Both the position numbers and the translations under genes were made by a program. The notes under the pieces are model-generated. The model had not been told where the DNA came from, did no database searches, and worked only from the letters and a program-made list of their open reading frames with translations. This document shows, in pieces, positions 23,635 to 34,029 of a DNA stretch of 64,000 nt (the first letter of the stretch is position 1; each line of letters starts with the position of its first letter). The stretch comes from Glandiceps talaboti (Eukaryota > Hemichordata > Enteropneusta > Spengelidae). The stretch is taken from positions 24,757,342-24,821,341 of the forward strand of contig NC_135549.1 in the NCBI RefSeq assembly GCF_964340395.1. Reading direction: 5' to 3'.

Positions 23635-24044
23635 ATTTCTGTCACTGATAGGTACAACTGTAGGATTATAGAACTGATCGATATGGATTTGTTGAATAGG
23701 TAAGGCTCCTTGTAGTTGTACCATATTTATTACCTGGAAACATTCACAGTTAAAGTGTTAAATATATTGGTACTAGTGTACAAGTAAAATGTCTTTGTTC
23801 TACTTCTTTTGTAATTTCGTAATGGTTTAAAGGTTTTACAAAGAAAGTGTTATGGTAACTGTATGGTAGAGAGAAATGTCATTTTTATAAAATACTATGG
23901 TGTGATTTATTGGTGCGAGACAATACAATCACGGGAGTAAAACTTTAACATAGTAATGAAAATCTTAAAGAAAAATATGTAATTTTGAGTCAAATCAGAT
24001 AGAAAGGTAACTAACACAGAAAGGAAGCCCACCTTTGCTTGGTC

Positions 24045-24275
24045 ATTGAGTGATATTGATCCATCCCGACATGTACCAAACGCTCTGAGTTCGATGTGAT
24101 TTCCTTTTAGGAATTTGTTTAACCAGTTATCATTTTTCTTCCAGATCTTAACGTCAATGATATTTCCATCTGTGTCTATGCATGCTACATTAAATATTTG
24201 ACCATTTGAGGTGTTTCTTGATTCTACGTCCTCCATGACTCTTAACTTGAGAGTTAGAACATTTGTGCAAGCCAT
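24045..24275 (-). CDS. OB-fold-like (RPA/SSB-type) first exon, tentative
   Basis: From an ATG at 24275 the frame reads MACTNVLTLKLRVMEDVES, then GQIFNVACIDTDGNIIDVKI and later IELRAFGTC. The pattern of alternating strands with a central DxDG turn resembles a single-stranded-DNA-binding OB fold as in RPA1. A donor-like AAAG|GTGGG lies near 24042. The open frame continues into AT-rich sequence that looks intronic. No downstream exon was found in the window. It could be a host gene exon or come from a mobile element; function is inferred from pattern only. Confidence 0.4.
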
Positions 24276-24496
24276 GTTGGAAATCTATTATTAACGATAA
24301 AAATATGTTAGGAGTACTAATATATTACACTTTTTGTATACATGCGTAACACATATGATATAACATACAACAGATAACTCTGGTTCTCACCAAACAGTCA
24401 GTTTTTCTTTGCTCTAAATAACCTAGGCCTATTCCTGCTTGCATATGGATTAAGAGACGTAGATAAAGATGTAGACTAGTTGAAGTTGAACTGAAA

Positions 24497-24759
24497 TCCA
24501 GTCACATATTTACAACGAGAAAATTATTTATTCTCTAAAATCATGTCGGACGGGGGGAGGGGTAAAATTGAGCACGAAAACATGAAGTCAGCAACGTGCT
24601 ACCAGAGAGAATTGTTATTTACCGTGATATTGTTGGAGCTGTAGTAGAACATGAAATACCTCAACTGCTGAAATGCTTTGAACAACTTGGTGCCGAGTAC
24701 AATCCTAAAGTAGCAGTCATTGTGGTAAAGAAACGTGTGAATGCCCGTTTCTTCCACAC
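24497..24759 (+). pseudogene. Piwi-domain fragment, tandem unit 1
   Basis: From about 24590 the frame reads NVLPERIVIYRD, then VVEHEIPQLLKCFEQLG and NPKVAVIVVKKRVNARFF. This is the LPxRIxxYRDG...IPQ...NPKxxVIVVKKRxNxRFF core of the PIWI (RNase H-like) domain, including the first catalytic Asp in YRD. Seven residues after YRD (the GVGDGQL stretch, present in unit 2) are missing. The fragment starts and ends without the rest of an Argonaute gene. Its ~263-bp unit is tandemly repeated at 24760-25034. It is not a working Piwi gene. Confidence 0.7.
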
Positions 24760-25034
24760 AGTCACATATTTGCAAGAGCAAAAATATTTATTCTCTAAAA
24801 TCATGTCGGACGGGGGGGGGGAGGTAAAATTGAGCTCGAAAAAATGGTCAACAACGTGCTACCAGAGAGGGTTGTTATTTACCGTGATGGTGTTGGAGAT
24901 GGTCAGTTACCAGCTGTAGTAGAACATTAAATACGTCAACTGCTGAAATGCTTTGAACAACTTGGTGCCGAGTACAATCCCAAAGTAGCAGTCATTGTGG
25001 TGAATAAACGTGTGAATGCCCGTTTAGGCAGGAT
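24760..25034 (+). pseudogene. Piwi-domain fragment, tandem unit 2
   Basis: Second unit of the tandem: NVLPERVVIYRDGVGDGQLP is intact, but a TAA stop follows VVEH. The frame then continues as QLLKCFEQLG and NPKVAVIVVNKRVNAR. It ends where repeat W copy 2 begins (25049). Both units share the same non-Piwi leader (AGTCACATATTT, then a G-rich run), so duplication followed capture of the Piwi piece. Confidence 0.7.
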
Positions 25035-25048
25035 ACTCTGTGCTGTGC

Positions 25049-25414
25049 GATCTTAGTTACACACTGTGAGTGCGAACGTCATAGGAAACAACCATAGTTA
25101 CTTTCCTGGCAAATCTCTTATAGTGTTGCAATTTACAATTATGCAAATATCTCATGAAAAGGCGCACGCAAAAGATTGAGTTTTGTCACGGAGGCACTTG
25201 ATACCATTAACCGCAAACATAAACAACGCGTTAGCGTCTAGTATGAGTATTTCCAATGGATAATGATTAAATAAAAATGGAAAAACTAATATAGGTAAAC
25301 ACGGCATCGTGAATGTGTGACCGTCACGTAAAATATATAGATTTATCTTGACGTCGTATTTTTCTTTTACGTGGATCGTGAACGTTTGGAGGACGGGTGT
25401 ACTCCGTGCTGGGC
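25049..25414. repeat. Repeat W, copy 2
   Basis: Same orientation as 18746-19143, about 90 percent identical with several small deletions. It is followed by the start of a further unit (25415-25434) joined to the inverted gene X copy. Confidence 0.8.
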
Positions 25415-25433
25415 GATCTTTAGTTACACACTG

Positions 25434-26536
25434 ACACTGTATCGTTCTCAGCAACTCTTTTCGATACAATTCATCTTCGTTTGCATTTCCAAAACAGTAC
25501 ATTGCATTGAATCAAGTTTTCATTTGAGGTCTGCGTTTTCAGCGTTTAGTGCAACAATTTCCTTGTCCTTTTCTAAAAGTAAAGTATTCAATCTCTCGAT
25601 TTCTTCGCTAGAACCCTCACTGTTTTCTATCCTTAGTAATCCCATTTCTTCGTCCTTTTGACGTAGCGAATTGTTTAGTTTCGAAATAGTCCTGCTTGCA
25701 TACGGAGGAATTCGGGACTCGATTCTGACAATGGTGTTTAGAGTCAAGTCAGTAATACAGACTCGTGCACCGTCATGTAAGCAGGACTAGTTTCGAAATT
25801 GTGTCATTCATACTTCTAATGGCTAGTCCAACGACGGGCGCGTTTGAAGCTTTACTTATCTGGTCATCTGTACATCGTGGAGTCGAGTTGTTGACGTGTA
25901 GGCGAATCACTCTTTCAATTTCTGTTCGTTCTTTTCCAAGTTCCAAACTTCCATGAGGCGTTGATTGTTTGACGAGATTAATTTTCTTGATCTCTTTGGG
26001 GTGATTTCATCGTGTATTTCCATAACCGTAAACAAATAACCCATATTCCAATTGCTAGGTAACACTTTACACACGGCCGTGACAAAGTTTCCAATGACTG
26101 AAAACCCGTATTTGTCATATTGGTCTTTAAAGTTTTGGTGAGCATCAACGTTTCGACGTTTGGGTTTAATGAACGTAGACACACTCGATGGTCCTTCAAC
26201 GGCGGTGGTGGCCATTTCGGACGAGCAGATAAATTTTCTGCCGGCCCTCTCTTTGACGAAATACACTCTGCCGTTACAACTACCGTTGACTCCATTCTCA
26301 AAATTCTGGAAATGATTCGATGCCCCGGATGAACTCCTTTTGTCAGGTACGACTTGGAAGTGGTATGGCTGTTCATCCAACTGCTTTTCAAGTTTGAACC
26401 TGTATATCACACCGAAATAGTCATTTTCGTTGTGATGCAAACAATACATCTTGGCTTTGAAATTCTCGCGTTCTTTGTCAGTCAAAAAACCTTCATACCT
26501 AAAATAAAAAGTAAAACTATACCAATTGCAATGCAA
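25434..26536 (-). pseudogene. Gene X copy 2, inverted and 5'-deleted
   Basis: The open frame 25907-26536 matches copy 1 from about the KERENF segment and continues past FVT with VLPSNWNMGYLFTVMEIHDE. A one-base frame change near 25905 separates it from the coiled-coil part (25520-25820: SLRQKDEEM, then EEIERLNTLLLEKDKE). Relative to copy 1, about 580 bp are missing at the 5' end: the promoter, the TATA box and the first ~110 codons. The upstream flank joins directly at 26577 (AAAGTTTCCAGTG on the minus strand). A 101-bp MITE interrupts the coil at 25688-25788. Function unknown. Confidence 0.5.
25688..25788. mobile_element. 101-bp MITE with 11-bp target duplication
   Basis: Ends are AGTCCTGCTTGCAT and its near-complement ATGTAAGCAGGACT. 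Flanking AGTTTCGAAAT occurs at 25677-25687 and 25789-25799. The uninterrupted site is present once in gene X copy 1 (reverse complement near 21440-21455), which confirms insertion here. A 9-11 bp duplication points to a Mutator-like mobiliser, by general knowledge. Confidence 0.85.
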
Positions 26537-26699
26537 TGCAACGAAATGTTTTCCGTTTGGCTGTGATACACTGGAAACTTTACTACTTTAATATGAAATC
26601 GCTATACAGTAATATACATAAAAACGTGAACGGGACTAATAAAAGGGATCAAATCGGACTAGAGATACCGCATTTCCCACAGCCGTCCGTAAGTGGAAA

Positions 26700-27801
26700 T
26701 TTAGTTGGAGTAAACAATTAACAACAAACGGGCGAGCGCCCTCACAGGCGATCGAATTACTGTGATCAAAATAGGTGAAACTCGTACGGAAGTGTCGCGA
26801 TGTCGACCACTTTGTTGTTTGAATAGCAAACACTACGTAAAAGTCACGGCCGAAAATTTAACAATTCATTTACATGAAAGATGATGATTTGTTTATGATT
26901 ACCGACGCTTGAGGCAGTATCATTTCTTCGGCCGTCACAGGATTTTTGACGCGACGTGAACCGTCGATCAATGGTGGGATTTGGGATCGTGAATTGCCGT
27001 CTTTAAGGGAAAGTTTTTAACATTTTTGTCCAATGTGGTCGTCGTCGTTCAAAAAAAACAACAACATGTAAGCAGAAACACTTCAAGTAACAACGACCAG
27101 ATGCATCTTGTGCGGGGATAACGGCAATGGTGGACTTGTATATAACCTCATGTAAGTCTTCAATGTAACGAACTGCGAACTTATTTACATCATCATTCAT
27201 TCGTCGTAATTTTACCATTGTGAAACCACGGCATGTAACTGTATTCAAAATATTCTTGTTTTTAAGCAATTCGTATATGCAAATCAGTAATTGATTGCAT
27301 TTTGCCGATTGAATGAAATTAAACAGGAGAAAACAATTTTTGCATATATATGGTGTTCATGGTCTATTTTTTTCTTTATGGTCAAATCACTTACACAAAC
27401 AAAATACTGACAATCAGGTTCGATTAACCGAGGTGTAACTTTAATATAAAGTTATGATAAACTAAAAGTATATAGTTCAGTTCACAGATACAATATTCAA
27501 ATGGCTGATACAGGATAAAACAATATTTTACCTTAAATAGATTACGTGATGTAACTTGTGGCATGTTCTTATTAATTTATAATTGGTTTGATACAATTTA
27601 CTACAGTATCCAAATTAATTCTATAGTGTACGTGTACATGGATATATCCAATCCTCAAATAACAAACATACTATACATTCATAAATAATAATCACAAAAT
27701 GTGTTAGTCACTTCACAAATTATTTTATTTCTTTTTATCATTCCTTACATGTGGCTGTGAAATTTCCATATGAAATTATAACCCATTTTTTTCCTCAACG
27801 A
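26700..27801. other. No gene recognised
   Basis: One minus-strand frame (27003-27269) has protein-like composition (MVKLRRMNDDVNKFAVRYIE), but no domain and no firm splice sites. The rest is AT-rich and empty. Confidence 0.4.
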
Positions 27802-28106
27802 TTATGATTTCTTTACTCTTTTGTTTTGGGGTGGTTTGGCACTGTCTGGGTGAACACTGATATGATGGTCATTGACCATACATTTCAACATCTCCAAGTC
27901 ATTAGGTATTGAGGAATAACTCCTCTGGGAGATGTTGAAATGATGGTGAATGACCTCAATCCCATGCTCGCCCAAGAAACCAAGACCCATCTGGGTTTCC
28001 TTTATCTGGTCCATCACATGGCACTCTAAGAAGTGCAGTTTTGGGAATATAGAACCATTAGGAAAGTATTCTCTGTAGTATTGGAGCAGACTCCGTATAT
28101 TTATAC
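27802..28106 (-). CDS. Terminal exon, uncharacterised transposon-type protein
   Basis: After a TTCTTTGCAG acceptor the exon reads INIRSLLQYYREYFPNG, then PKLHFLECHV, GLGFLGEHGIEVIHHHFN and SYSSIPNDLEMLKCMVNDHH. It ends in a basic tail (QNKRVKKS) and a stop at 27802. The first two bases complete a codon begun in exon 28790-28973, so phase agrees. The G-x-GE...E.iH...N pattern matches the C-terminal part of the broken gene at 14481-16183 (ETEQVTESIHCYINKL). Unlike that copy, this one has a clean frame and introns. Function unknown; a DDE-like transposase or domesticated derivative is possible. Confidence 0.55.
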
Positions 28107-28789
28107 CTGCAAAGAAGAAAAGAGATTAAAATTATAAATGTACAATGTGATATTTCTGTTGAATAACTGTCATGTACAACATCATATATAATATATATAT
28201 AACAAATAAACATTCCACATCTCATAAAGGGGAACACCATTCCAGTCAATTTTTAATGGTACAAGTAACCATAGGAGAGTAAATTTCATGAACTGACATC
28301 ATTTATAATTCCAAAATGTAGACTTATACACTGTCATGGTTCATTGCATCACAGGATTTAACAGGGAATGTCCATCACTGAACACCAGATATTGAATGAT
28401 GCAACTAAATAAACTAATTTAGTAATCTGTTATGATGCAGCCAAACCCATTAAATTGCTGGGAACAATTTTATTTCTTTTGAATCACTATTTATTGTTGG
28501 TACTAGTAATTATTCCAGAATATACATTCCAGAATACAATATGTATAAATCTAAGACTTGAATAGTATTCCCCTCTATACAGGGTTTCATAAAAAAAAGC
28601 AAAAACTTTTACTTATCATCTTACTGCCAAAGTACAGCATGCACAAACAAGCTCCAATTTAGGGCAATATTATTAATAACTGTCAAAAGGGGAAATAAAA
28701 GAAAACCTGTTAATTGAACCATAAACACAGAAATAGAATTCAAAAAACAAACAGACAAACAAACAAAAACTCATGACTATTATGAGTAC

Positions 28790-28973
28790 CAAGTATGGTG
28801 ATTTCATGAGCAGTCAACCTTCTTGACAAAGAATAAATATTATGGCAAGCAGAAAATATCTTGAATAAGGGTTTGAATCTGTCTCTGATGCTCCTGGCCT
28901 CATCCATCAATTGTGGTGCACTTTTTTCTGTGCATTCAACAACACTGTTTGTGATTAGTTCAATATTCTTTTC
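28790..28973 (-). CDS. Penultimate exon of the same gene
   Basis: The 184-nt exon is bounded by CCAACAG and CTTG|GTACTC. It encodes NIELITNSVVEC, then DEARSIRDRFKPLFKIFSAC and LSRRLTAHEITIL. The split Gly codon G|GT joins it to the next exon in frame. This matches the helix-rich segment before the KLHFLE block in the family. Upstream exons were not identified; sequence to about 29650 shows nothing clear. Confidence 0.5.
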
Positions 28974-29659
28974 CTGTTGGGAAATGAATGAAAATATTGG
29001 TCAGTCTTGAATTGAAATCTAATAATAGTATTTTGACACTTATCTGTTTAGTAACAACCAAGGTGACTAACATGATTGTTAGTCAGCTGCCCCAAAACTA
29101 AACAGCTCAAGGATTAATATTAAGATGATGTCCATCAATCTCTGCAATTTCATGCACCCTATTGATATCATGAACATAGAAAAAAAACATGCAAATACAA
29201 AAAAACAGTAATCAAAGGAACTTTGAATATACTGAAAGGTTAGCAATACTATTTGAACAGAACTGAACATTTAATTAGTAATATGAACAAATTTTGAAAG
29301 CTGTTCAATATAGATAATATAAATTTCAAATATCAAGTATTTTTTTTATATAATTTCGATTTATCACAACGATTATCACTTATAAATAGTATACAATGTC
29401 TATGAATGCTTGATTTCCGCTGAATATCATTTTATTTCCAACTTGAATGCAAGTAGCCACATCGGAAAGATCAACATCGCCATAAACGAACTTCGAATTG
29501 AATAGAGTTTTACTATCGATACCTCAACAAGTTTTCAGTCATTTTATTCGTAAATATTAGCAATTTCATAGCATTTTTGCCAAATTCCTGCCGCTAGAAG
29601 ACTTGACCTCGATGACCTGTAACTTTTATATATCTACGCATGTGCAACAGTTGAGCTCT

Positions 29660-29880
29660 TGCGACTCACCATGCAACTTGTTGCATCGTGTACGCGCTCT
29701 GTCGCAGTTGCAAGCCTCGTCGCATGCGACGAATTGCTTCATGAGTTGCATCGTGTAACTGGGCCTTTTTTACACGATGCAACTCGACTAGCAACGCACC
29801 ATGCAATTCGTCGCATGCGACGAATTGCATCATGTACTCACCTCGTCGCAGGGTCTTGCGACGTCGCAAGGGTAGAAGTA
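29660..29880. repeat. Cluster of short palindromes
   Basis: TTCGTCGCATGCGACGAA occurs nearly twice (about 29716-29735 and 29807-29825). GAGTTGCATCGTGTAA pairs with TTACACGATGCAACTC around a CTGGGCCTTTTTT loop (29743-29788). The words TTGCA, TGCAA and GTCGCA dominate. It ends at duplication D copy 2. Possibly a degraded foldback element. Confidence 0.65.
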
Positions 29881-29887
29881 GAATGTA

Positions 29888-31364
29888 GCCTATCAAGTGT
29901 TCCTTATCGCCCCCCCCCCCCCACTATTGTGCGCACCAAGCGATCACATGGGGTTAACCTTTTCTTTGGGCGCACAGTACATGGATATTCTAGTACGAAA
30001 CGTGCAGTAGATATCAGTACATACAAAAACAAACCAATTCTTTTGCAATGCAAGGCTCTGTGCAATATCACGTGGATTTTGTGCTTTATATGTTATCTCT
30101 GTTATAGGCTATTGCATCATGGGGGTAAGCAGAAATAGTGTATTCAAGTTTCATACTGATTATTATACATCCTGATTGCCTGTACCCTAACTTTGCAAAA
30201 ATCTCTCTTTGATATTCAGTGCAAGTTGAATACATTATTCCTGTTGATTCCCATGAGGCAATGTCCCACAGCAAAGATACATATAAGGCATGGGTAAATT
30301 GATGTTTCTCTGAAATTGCATGTAATTGCCATAGTTTATGAAAAATGACTTACTTTCCTCGAGCGGTGTTCCCTTTTAATTATTTTGCCATGGTTAGATG
30401 AAATCTCACAAATTGGGAAAAGGCACTCGTGACACATAAATGCATGACACATGCATGAGCTATACGCGTGACACATGCATGAGCTATACCTTGCGTTCTC
30501 CCATCAAGATTCACCAACTGCTATTCACAGTATGGAGTCCTGCATCCATGATATCAAGGCATGGATGACACTTAATAAATTACAGCTCAACGACAGCAAA
30601 ACTGAAGTTCTTGTTATTCGCTCAAAATTCAATCAGCTCCCAGATCCTGTTCGCTCCGTCAATATTGGTTCTGCGTCTATCACACCAGTTACAACAGCAC
30701 GACAGTGTACTCTTTGACAATATCCACATGTATAACCAGCACATCAAGAAAACATGTAAATCAATGTACTGTCATCTCCGCCGCATTGGATCTATACGTC
30801 AATACGTCTCAAGTGCGGATTGCTGTACTTTAATTCATGCTGTTATATCCACTAAACTTGATTACTGTAATTCTTTACTGTATGGTCTCCCTGAATCAGT
30901 CACAAACCAACTTCAGCGTGCACAAAACACAGCTGCAAGAATCATCACCCGGTCAAAGAAATATGAACACATAACTCCTACTCTCATCAAACTCCATTGG
31001 TTACCAGTTCGTTCTAGAATCGACTACAAGATCTTACTCCTGACTTACAAAGCAATTCATGGTCTTACACCGGAGTACATTTCCGACCTTATACAAGTAT
31101 ATATACCAGCTCGCACCTTGCGCTCAAAGGACAAAAACCTTATTACGACTACAAGTTACAAGCAAATCAACTACGGTGGACGTTCTTCGCTTATGCTGCT
31201 CCAAAGCTCTGGAATTCACTGCCAACTGACATTAAACTTGCACCAACTATTGATTGTTTCAAAAGATAACTGAAGACACATTTGTTTTGTAAAGCCTACG
31301 GTGTGGATTAACCATCCAGCGCCCCTGAACAGAACTTTGCCTGGATTTTGGCGCTCTACAAATT

Positions 31365-31408
<44 letters not shown>

Positions 31409-32395
31409 TGGCATTCAAATAAGCAAACTTGTGTACTACAGATGGTGTCATGATTTGTTTGTTCCGACAGACAGAGAGAAAGGAAAAGTGCTACAGTTAC
31501 CTCTATTAGCAGAAAATCTACCTTTCACTTTTCACATTGTAAGGAGCAGATGGTATCAAAATGCAGGAGTCGAGGCACAAGAAATAAAGTAAAAAGCTTA
31601 CCGGCAAATACTTATTGTCTAAAATTAAGCATGCGTCACGCACATGCACAAGCTTACAGTCCATTTACAGAGATTTTTATATAAAACTCATTTCCGATTA
31701 GGAAAAGTTATGTGGGATTCGTAACCAGCAAGAAATAAAGCAGTGTCCATATTACTTTTAACACAATAAAGAGTTGAATTTCTAATTGCTTTTTTCACCA
31801 GTTCGATTTGATATTTCGCCTGTCTTCTGTAGGACCAAATGAGGAAAATGGTTTCTAAAAGTATCCAGCTACACAGTGATACTAGGTAAATTGTAGACGA
31901 TATGCAAGACATGAAAATAAACACCGGTGTGAATATTAGAATGGCTGTCATGGGACATATTAACATGATGAAATTAATTATCCACATCAATGGAAACCAC
32001 TGACCCAATTTCAACACAGAGCAAATTACAATGCTCGGTAAGACTATTCCGAAAAATGATACGATGAGTGTTAGTATACTTCCTTGACATTTCCCCTTTG
32101 TAACAAAAAATATGTATAGTTCCATCAACAGACACGAAAATAAATGTCTCAGCAAATGTAGATTTGTAATTCGTTCTTGTCCCTCGCGAGGTGTGTCCAA
32201 CTTGACCTTGTTTGTATCGTTGTATCCCATACAGTTCAATAACACTGTGTAATCAATTTTGTCTGCTGTGTAACCGGGACTGTTTCTAAGTATCTCTTCG
32301 TGTCGACGAAACAAAGACAAAGCCTCTTGAATTTGGTGACTTTTGCCAAGGAAATATTCAACAGTTATGGGTGCCAAGATGTTAATTACAACCGA
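29888..32395. repeat. Direct duplication D, copy 2
   Basis: Same order and orientation as 21978-23460, with a ~950-bp LINE inserted at 30450-31408 and a 66-bp in-frame difference in the membrane-protein gene. It starts at the same ATGTAGCCTATCAAGTGTTC word and C-homopolymer. Confidence 0.85.
30450..31408 (+). mobile_element. CR1/L2-like LINE, 5' truncated
   Basis: Two overlapping frames encode the end of a reverse transcriptase: LYLAFSHQDSPTAIHSMESC, IKAWMTLNKLQLNDSKTEVL, then in the second frame LDYCNSLLYGLPESV and LHWLPVRSRIDYKILLLTYK, the classic end of CR1/L2 ORF2. A one-base shift near 30715 and a late frame change show decay. The catalytic YADD is lost by truncation at the left end. 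It ends in a (TTGAT)n tail at 31370-31405. Duplication copy 1 shows the pre-insertion site (GCATG|TTTGACATTC near 22545). Confidence 0.85.
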
Positions 32396-32710
32396 TAACG
32401 CCCCGTAACTATTAGCTTAACTGTAATGGGGCCAACGCCCTTTGATTTATTCTTGCACAGCTGTAGACCAACTGTGTAATATTTTTTGTGACAACCATAA
32501 AGCTCCCATCTCTCCTTGGTAAAGTATTTTGCGAACAGCATAGCACACACAGCATACATTGCAGTAATAATTAAAAATGCTCTCATATATGGAGATCTAG
32601 CAAACCAGATTGGTGAAGCGGATATATATCTCTGAAATGTCTGCAATTTAGCCAAATCAGTTCGTATGAATTTAGCCATCTTCACTATGAAACCTGTCAT
32701 ACGCACCCTC

Positions 32711-32730
<20 letters not shown>
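31688..32730 (-). pseudogene. Multi-pass membrane protein gene, copy 2
   Basis: The 5' frame (32386-32730) holds the likely start (MTGFIVKMAKFIRTD or the inner MAKFIRT) and a membrane segment MRAFLIITAMYAVCAMLF. It runs into the second frame at a GGGG run near 32401, where one base appears missing. The second frame (31688-32377) continues with a hydrophobic stretch, APITVEYFLGKSHQIQEALS, a loop, and membrane segments around TLIVSFFGIVLPSIVICSV and ILIFTPVFIFMSC to ETIFLIW. I count about five membrane segments and a basic tail. It has a 66-nt insertion relative to copy 1. No family recognised. The break is at a homopolymer and could be an assembly error. Confidence 0.5.
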
Positions 32731-32741
<11 letters not shown>

Positions 32742-32745
32742 AATA
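32705..32745. repeat. (CATA)n microsatellite
   Basis: About ten CATA units just upstream of the membrane-protein gene start on the minus strand. Confidence 0.85.
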
Positions 32746-32829
32746 TATATTTATACATAAGCCAGAGAATTACGATTAAAAACAACAGTATTCATTTATT
32801 TCTTAACTGAAAAACATTTTACGAGCTAC

Positions 32830-33630
32830 AAAATGACACCTGCAAAATGGGCATCTCGAATGTTTCGTAACTTTTTCAATTTAACGTAACAATGTGTGCA
32901 AATTAAATGACCACATTTCACTCTCACCAAGGACACTGCCAAAAAAGCAGACTTTACAAGTGAATTTCTCTAATGTACTGCCATTGTCAGTGTTTCCATT
33001 GGCCGACTGCCTACTGCCGCCATGTGAATTTTCATTACTTTCGTTGTAAGTCAGTCTTTGAAAGATGTTTTCCTTGAGCAATATGTAGCGTGCGATCTTC
33101 GTTGTTAGGGATGATGTGGATAAAATGCGTGCGCATCCGTTCCAAAGATTCTTGTCTTTGTACCATCCTTCCAAAAGCATGGCTATTTCGTGAGAAAGTT
33201 CTCTTCTTGAAATGTGGGCTGTTGTCCTGCGACGGAAGACAAATCTACCCATTAGATACACGACTGCCTGTGCCAACCTTGTTATTACCATTTCAGACTG
33301 TCTTCCATCACATAGTCAAGCGATAAAAGCAATCATACGGCTGTAAAGACGGTACCAGGCAGTACGGGGTTTTGCAATGTCACGACACATGTATTCCATC
33401 CTTTTTGTCATATTCCTCACGTCACTATTCAAACTTTCCGCGAAACACCTCTTGGATACAGTTGAAAACGTGTAATGTTCCATAAGTATATCCGACAAAT
33501 CAACACTTGCCTCTTCTAGGGGCATGGTAAAGTCGCATCCAGTACAATGCACTAATTCGATGTCTCTGGAAACTATTAAATTATTTTCAGTGAGTATTTC
33601 TGGATCGAGAGTTGATATTGTTTCAGCCAT
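32830..33630 (-). pseudogene. RING-finger (possibly IAP-like) gene, broken
   Basis: One frame runs from ATG 33630 through 33316 to a TGA and continues open from 33315 to about 32940. Near the N terminus, HCTGCDF and later LMEHYTFSTVSKRC give C-x2-C-x19-H-x9-C, which only loosely resembles a BIR zinc site. The C-terminal end has FTCKVCF. Then, after a shift at a six-T run, it has KCGHLICTHCYVKLKKL, and after a second shift CPFCRCHF. Together these give a full C3HC4 RING set. A RING at the C terminus after an N-terminal zinc site suggests an inhibitor-of-apoptosis-like E3 ligase. Three breaks make it a pseudogene, or a mis-assembled gene. Confidence 0.5.
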
Positions 33631-33679
33631 GATGCCTATTAATCATGAGACCATGACAGCGGGCCATTATATAAAGTAG

Positions 33680-34029
33680 TGACCGCGATCATATGTGACG
33701 ACACAAATTGAACAAAATCGTGACGTGAGCATATCGTTGTAGACGTTCGAATTCACCAACCACAATATATAAAAAAAATATGATGTGGAATCAATGCACG
33801 ACGACGACGATTGTAGCCCCGGCACGCACATGTATTATAGATATGAAAGTCGTGACGTCACTATATACTTTTAAGACAACCAAGTAGCGACCACGATCAT
33901 ATGCGACGACACAAATTGAACAAAATCGTGACGTGAGCATATCGTTGTTGACGTTCGAATTCTTGTCACCAACCACGATATACGAAAACTATATGACGTG
34001 GAATCAACATGACAACATGAATGCACGAC
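33680..34029. repeat. Tandem ~200-bp CGTGACGT-rich regulatory-like block
   Basis: Two units share CACAAATTGAACAAAATCG, then TGACGTGAGCATATCGTTGT and ACGATATA (or ACAATATA) words. A full CRE palindrome TGACGTCA is at 33853-33860. A third partial unit occurs at 35938-35990. Each array leads into a TATA box (34102, 36031). This suggests an upstream activating region, by inference. Confidence 0.5.
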
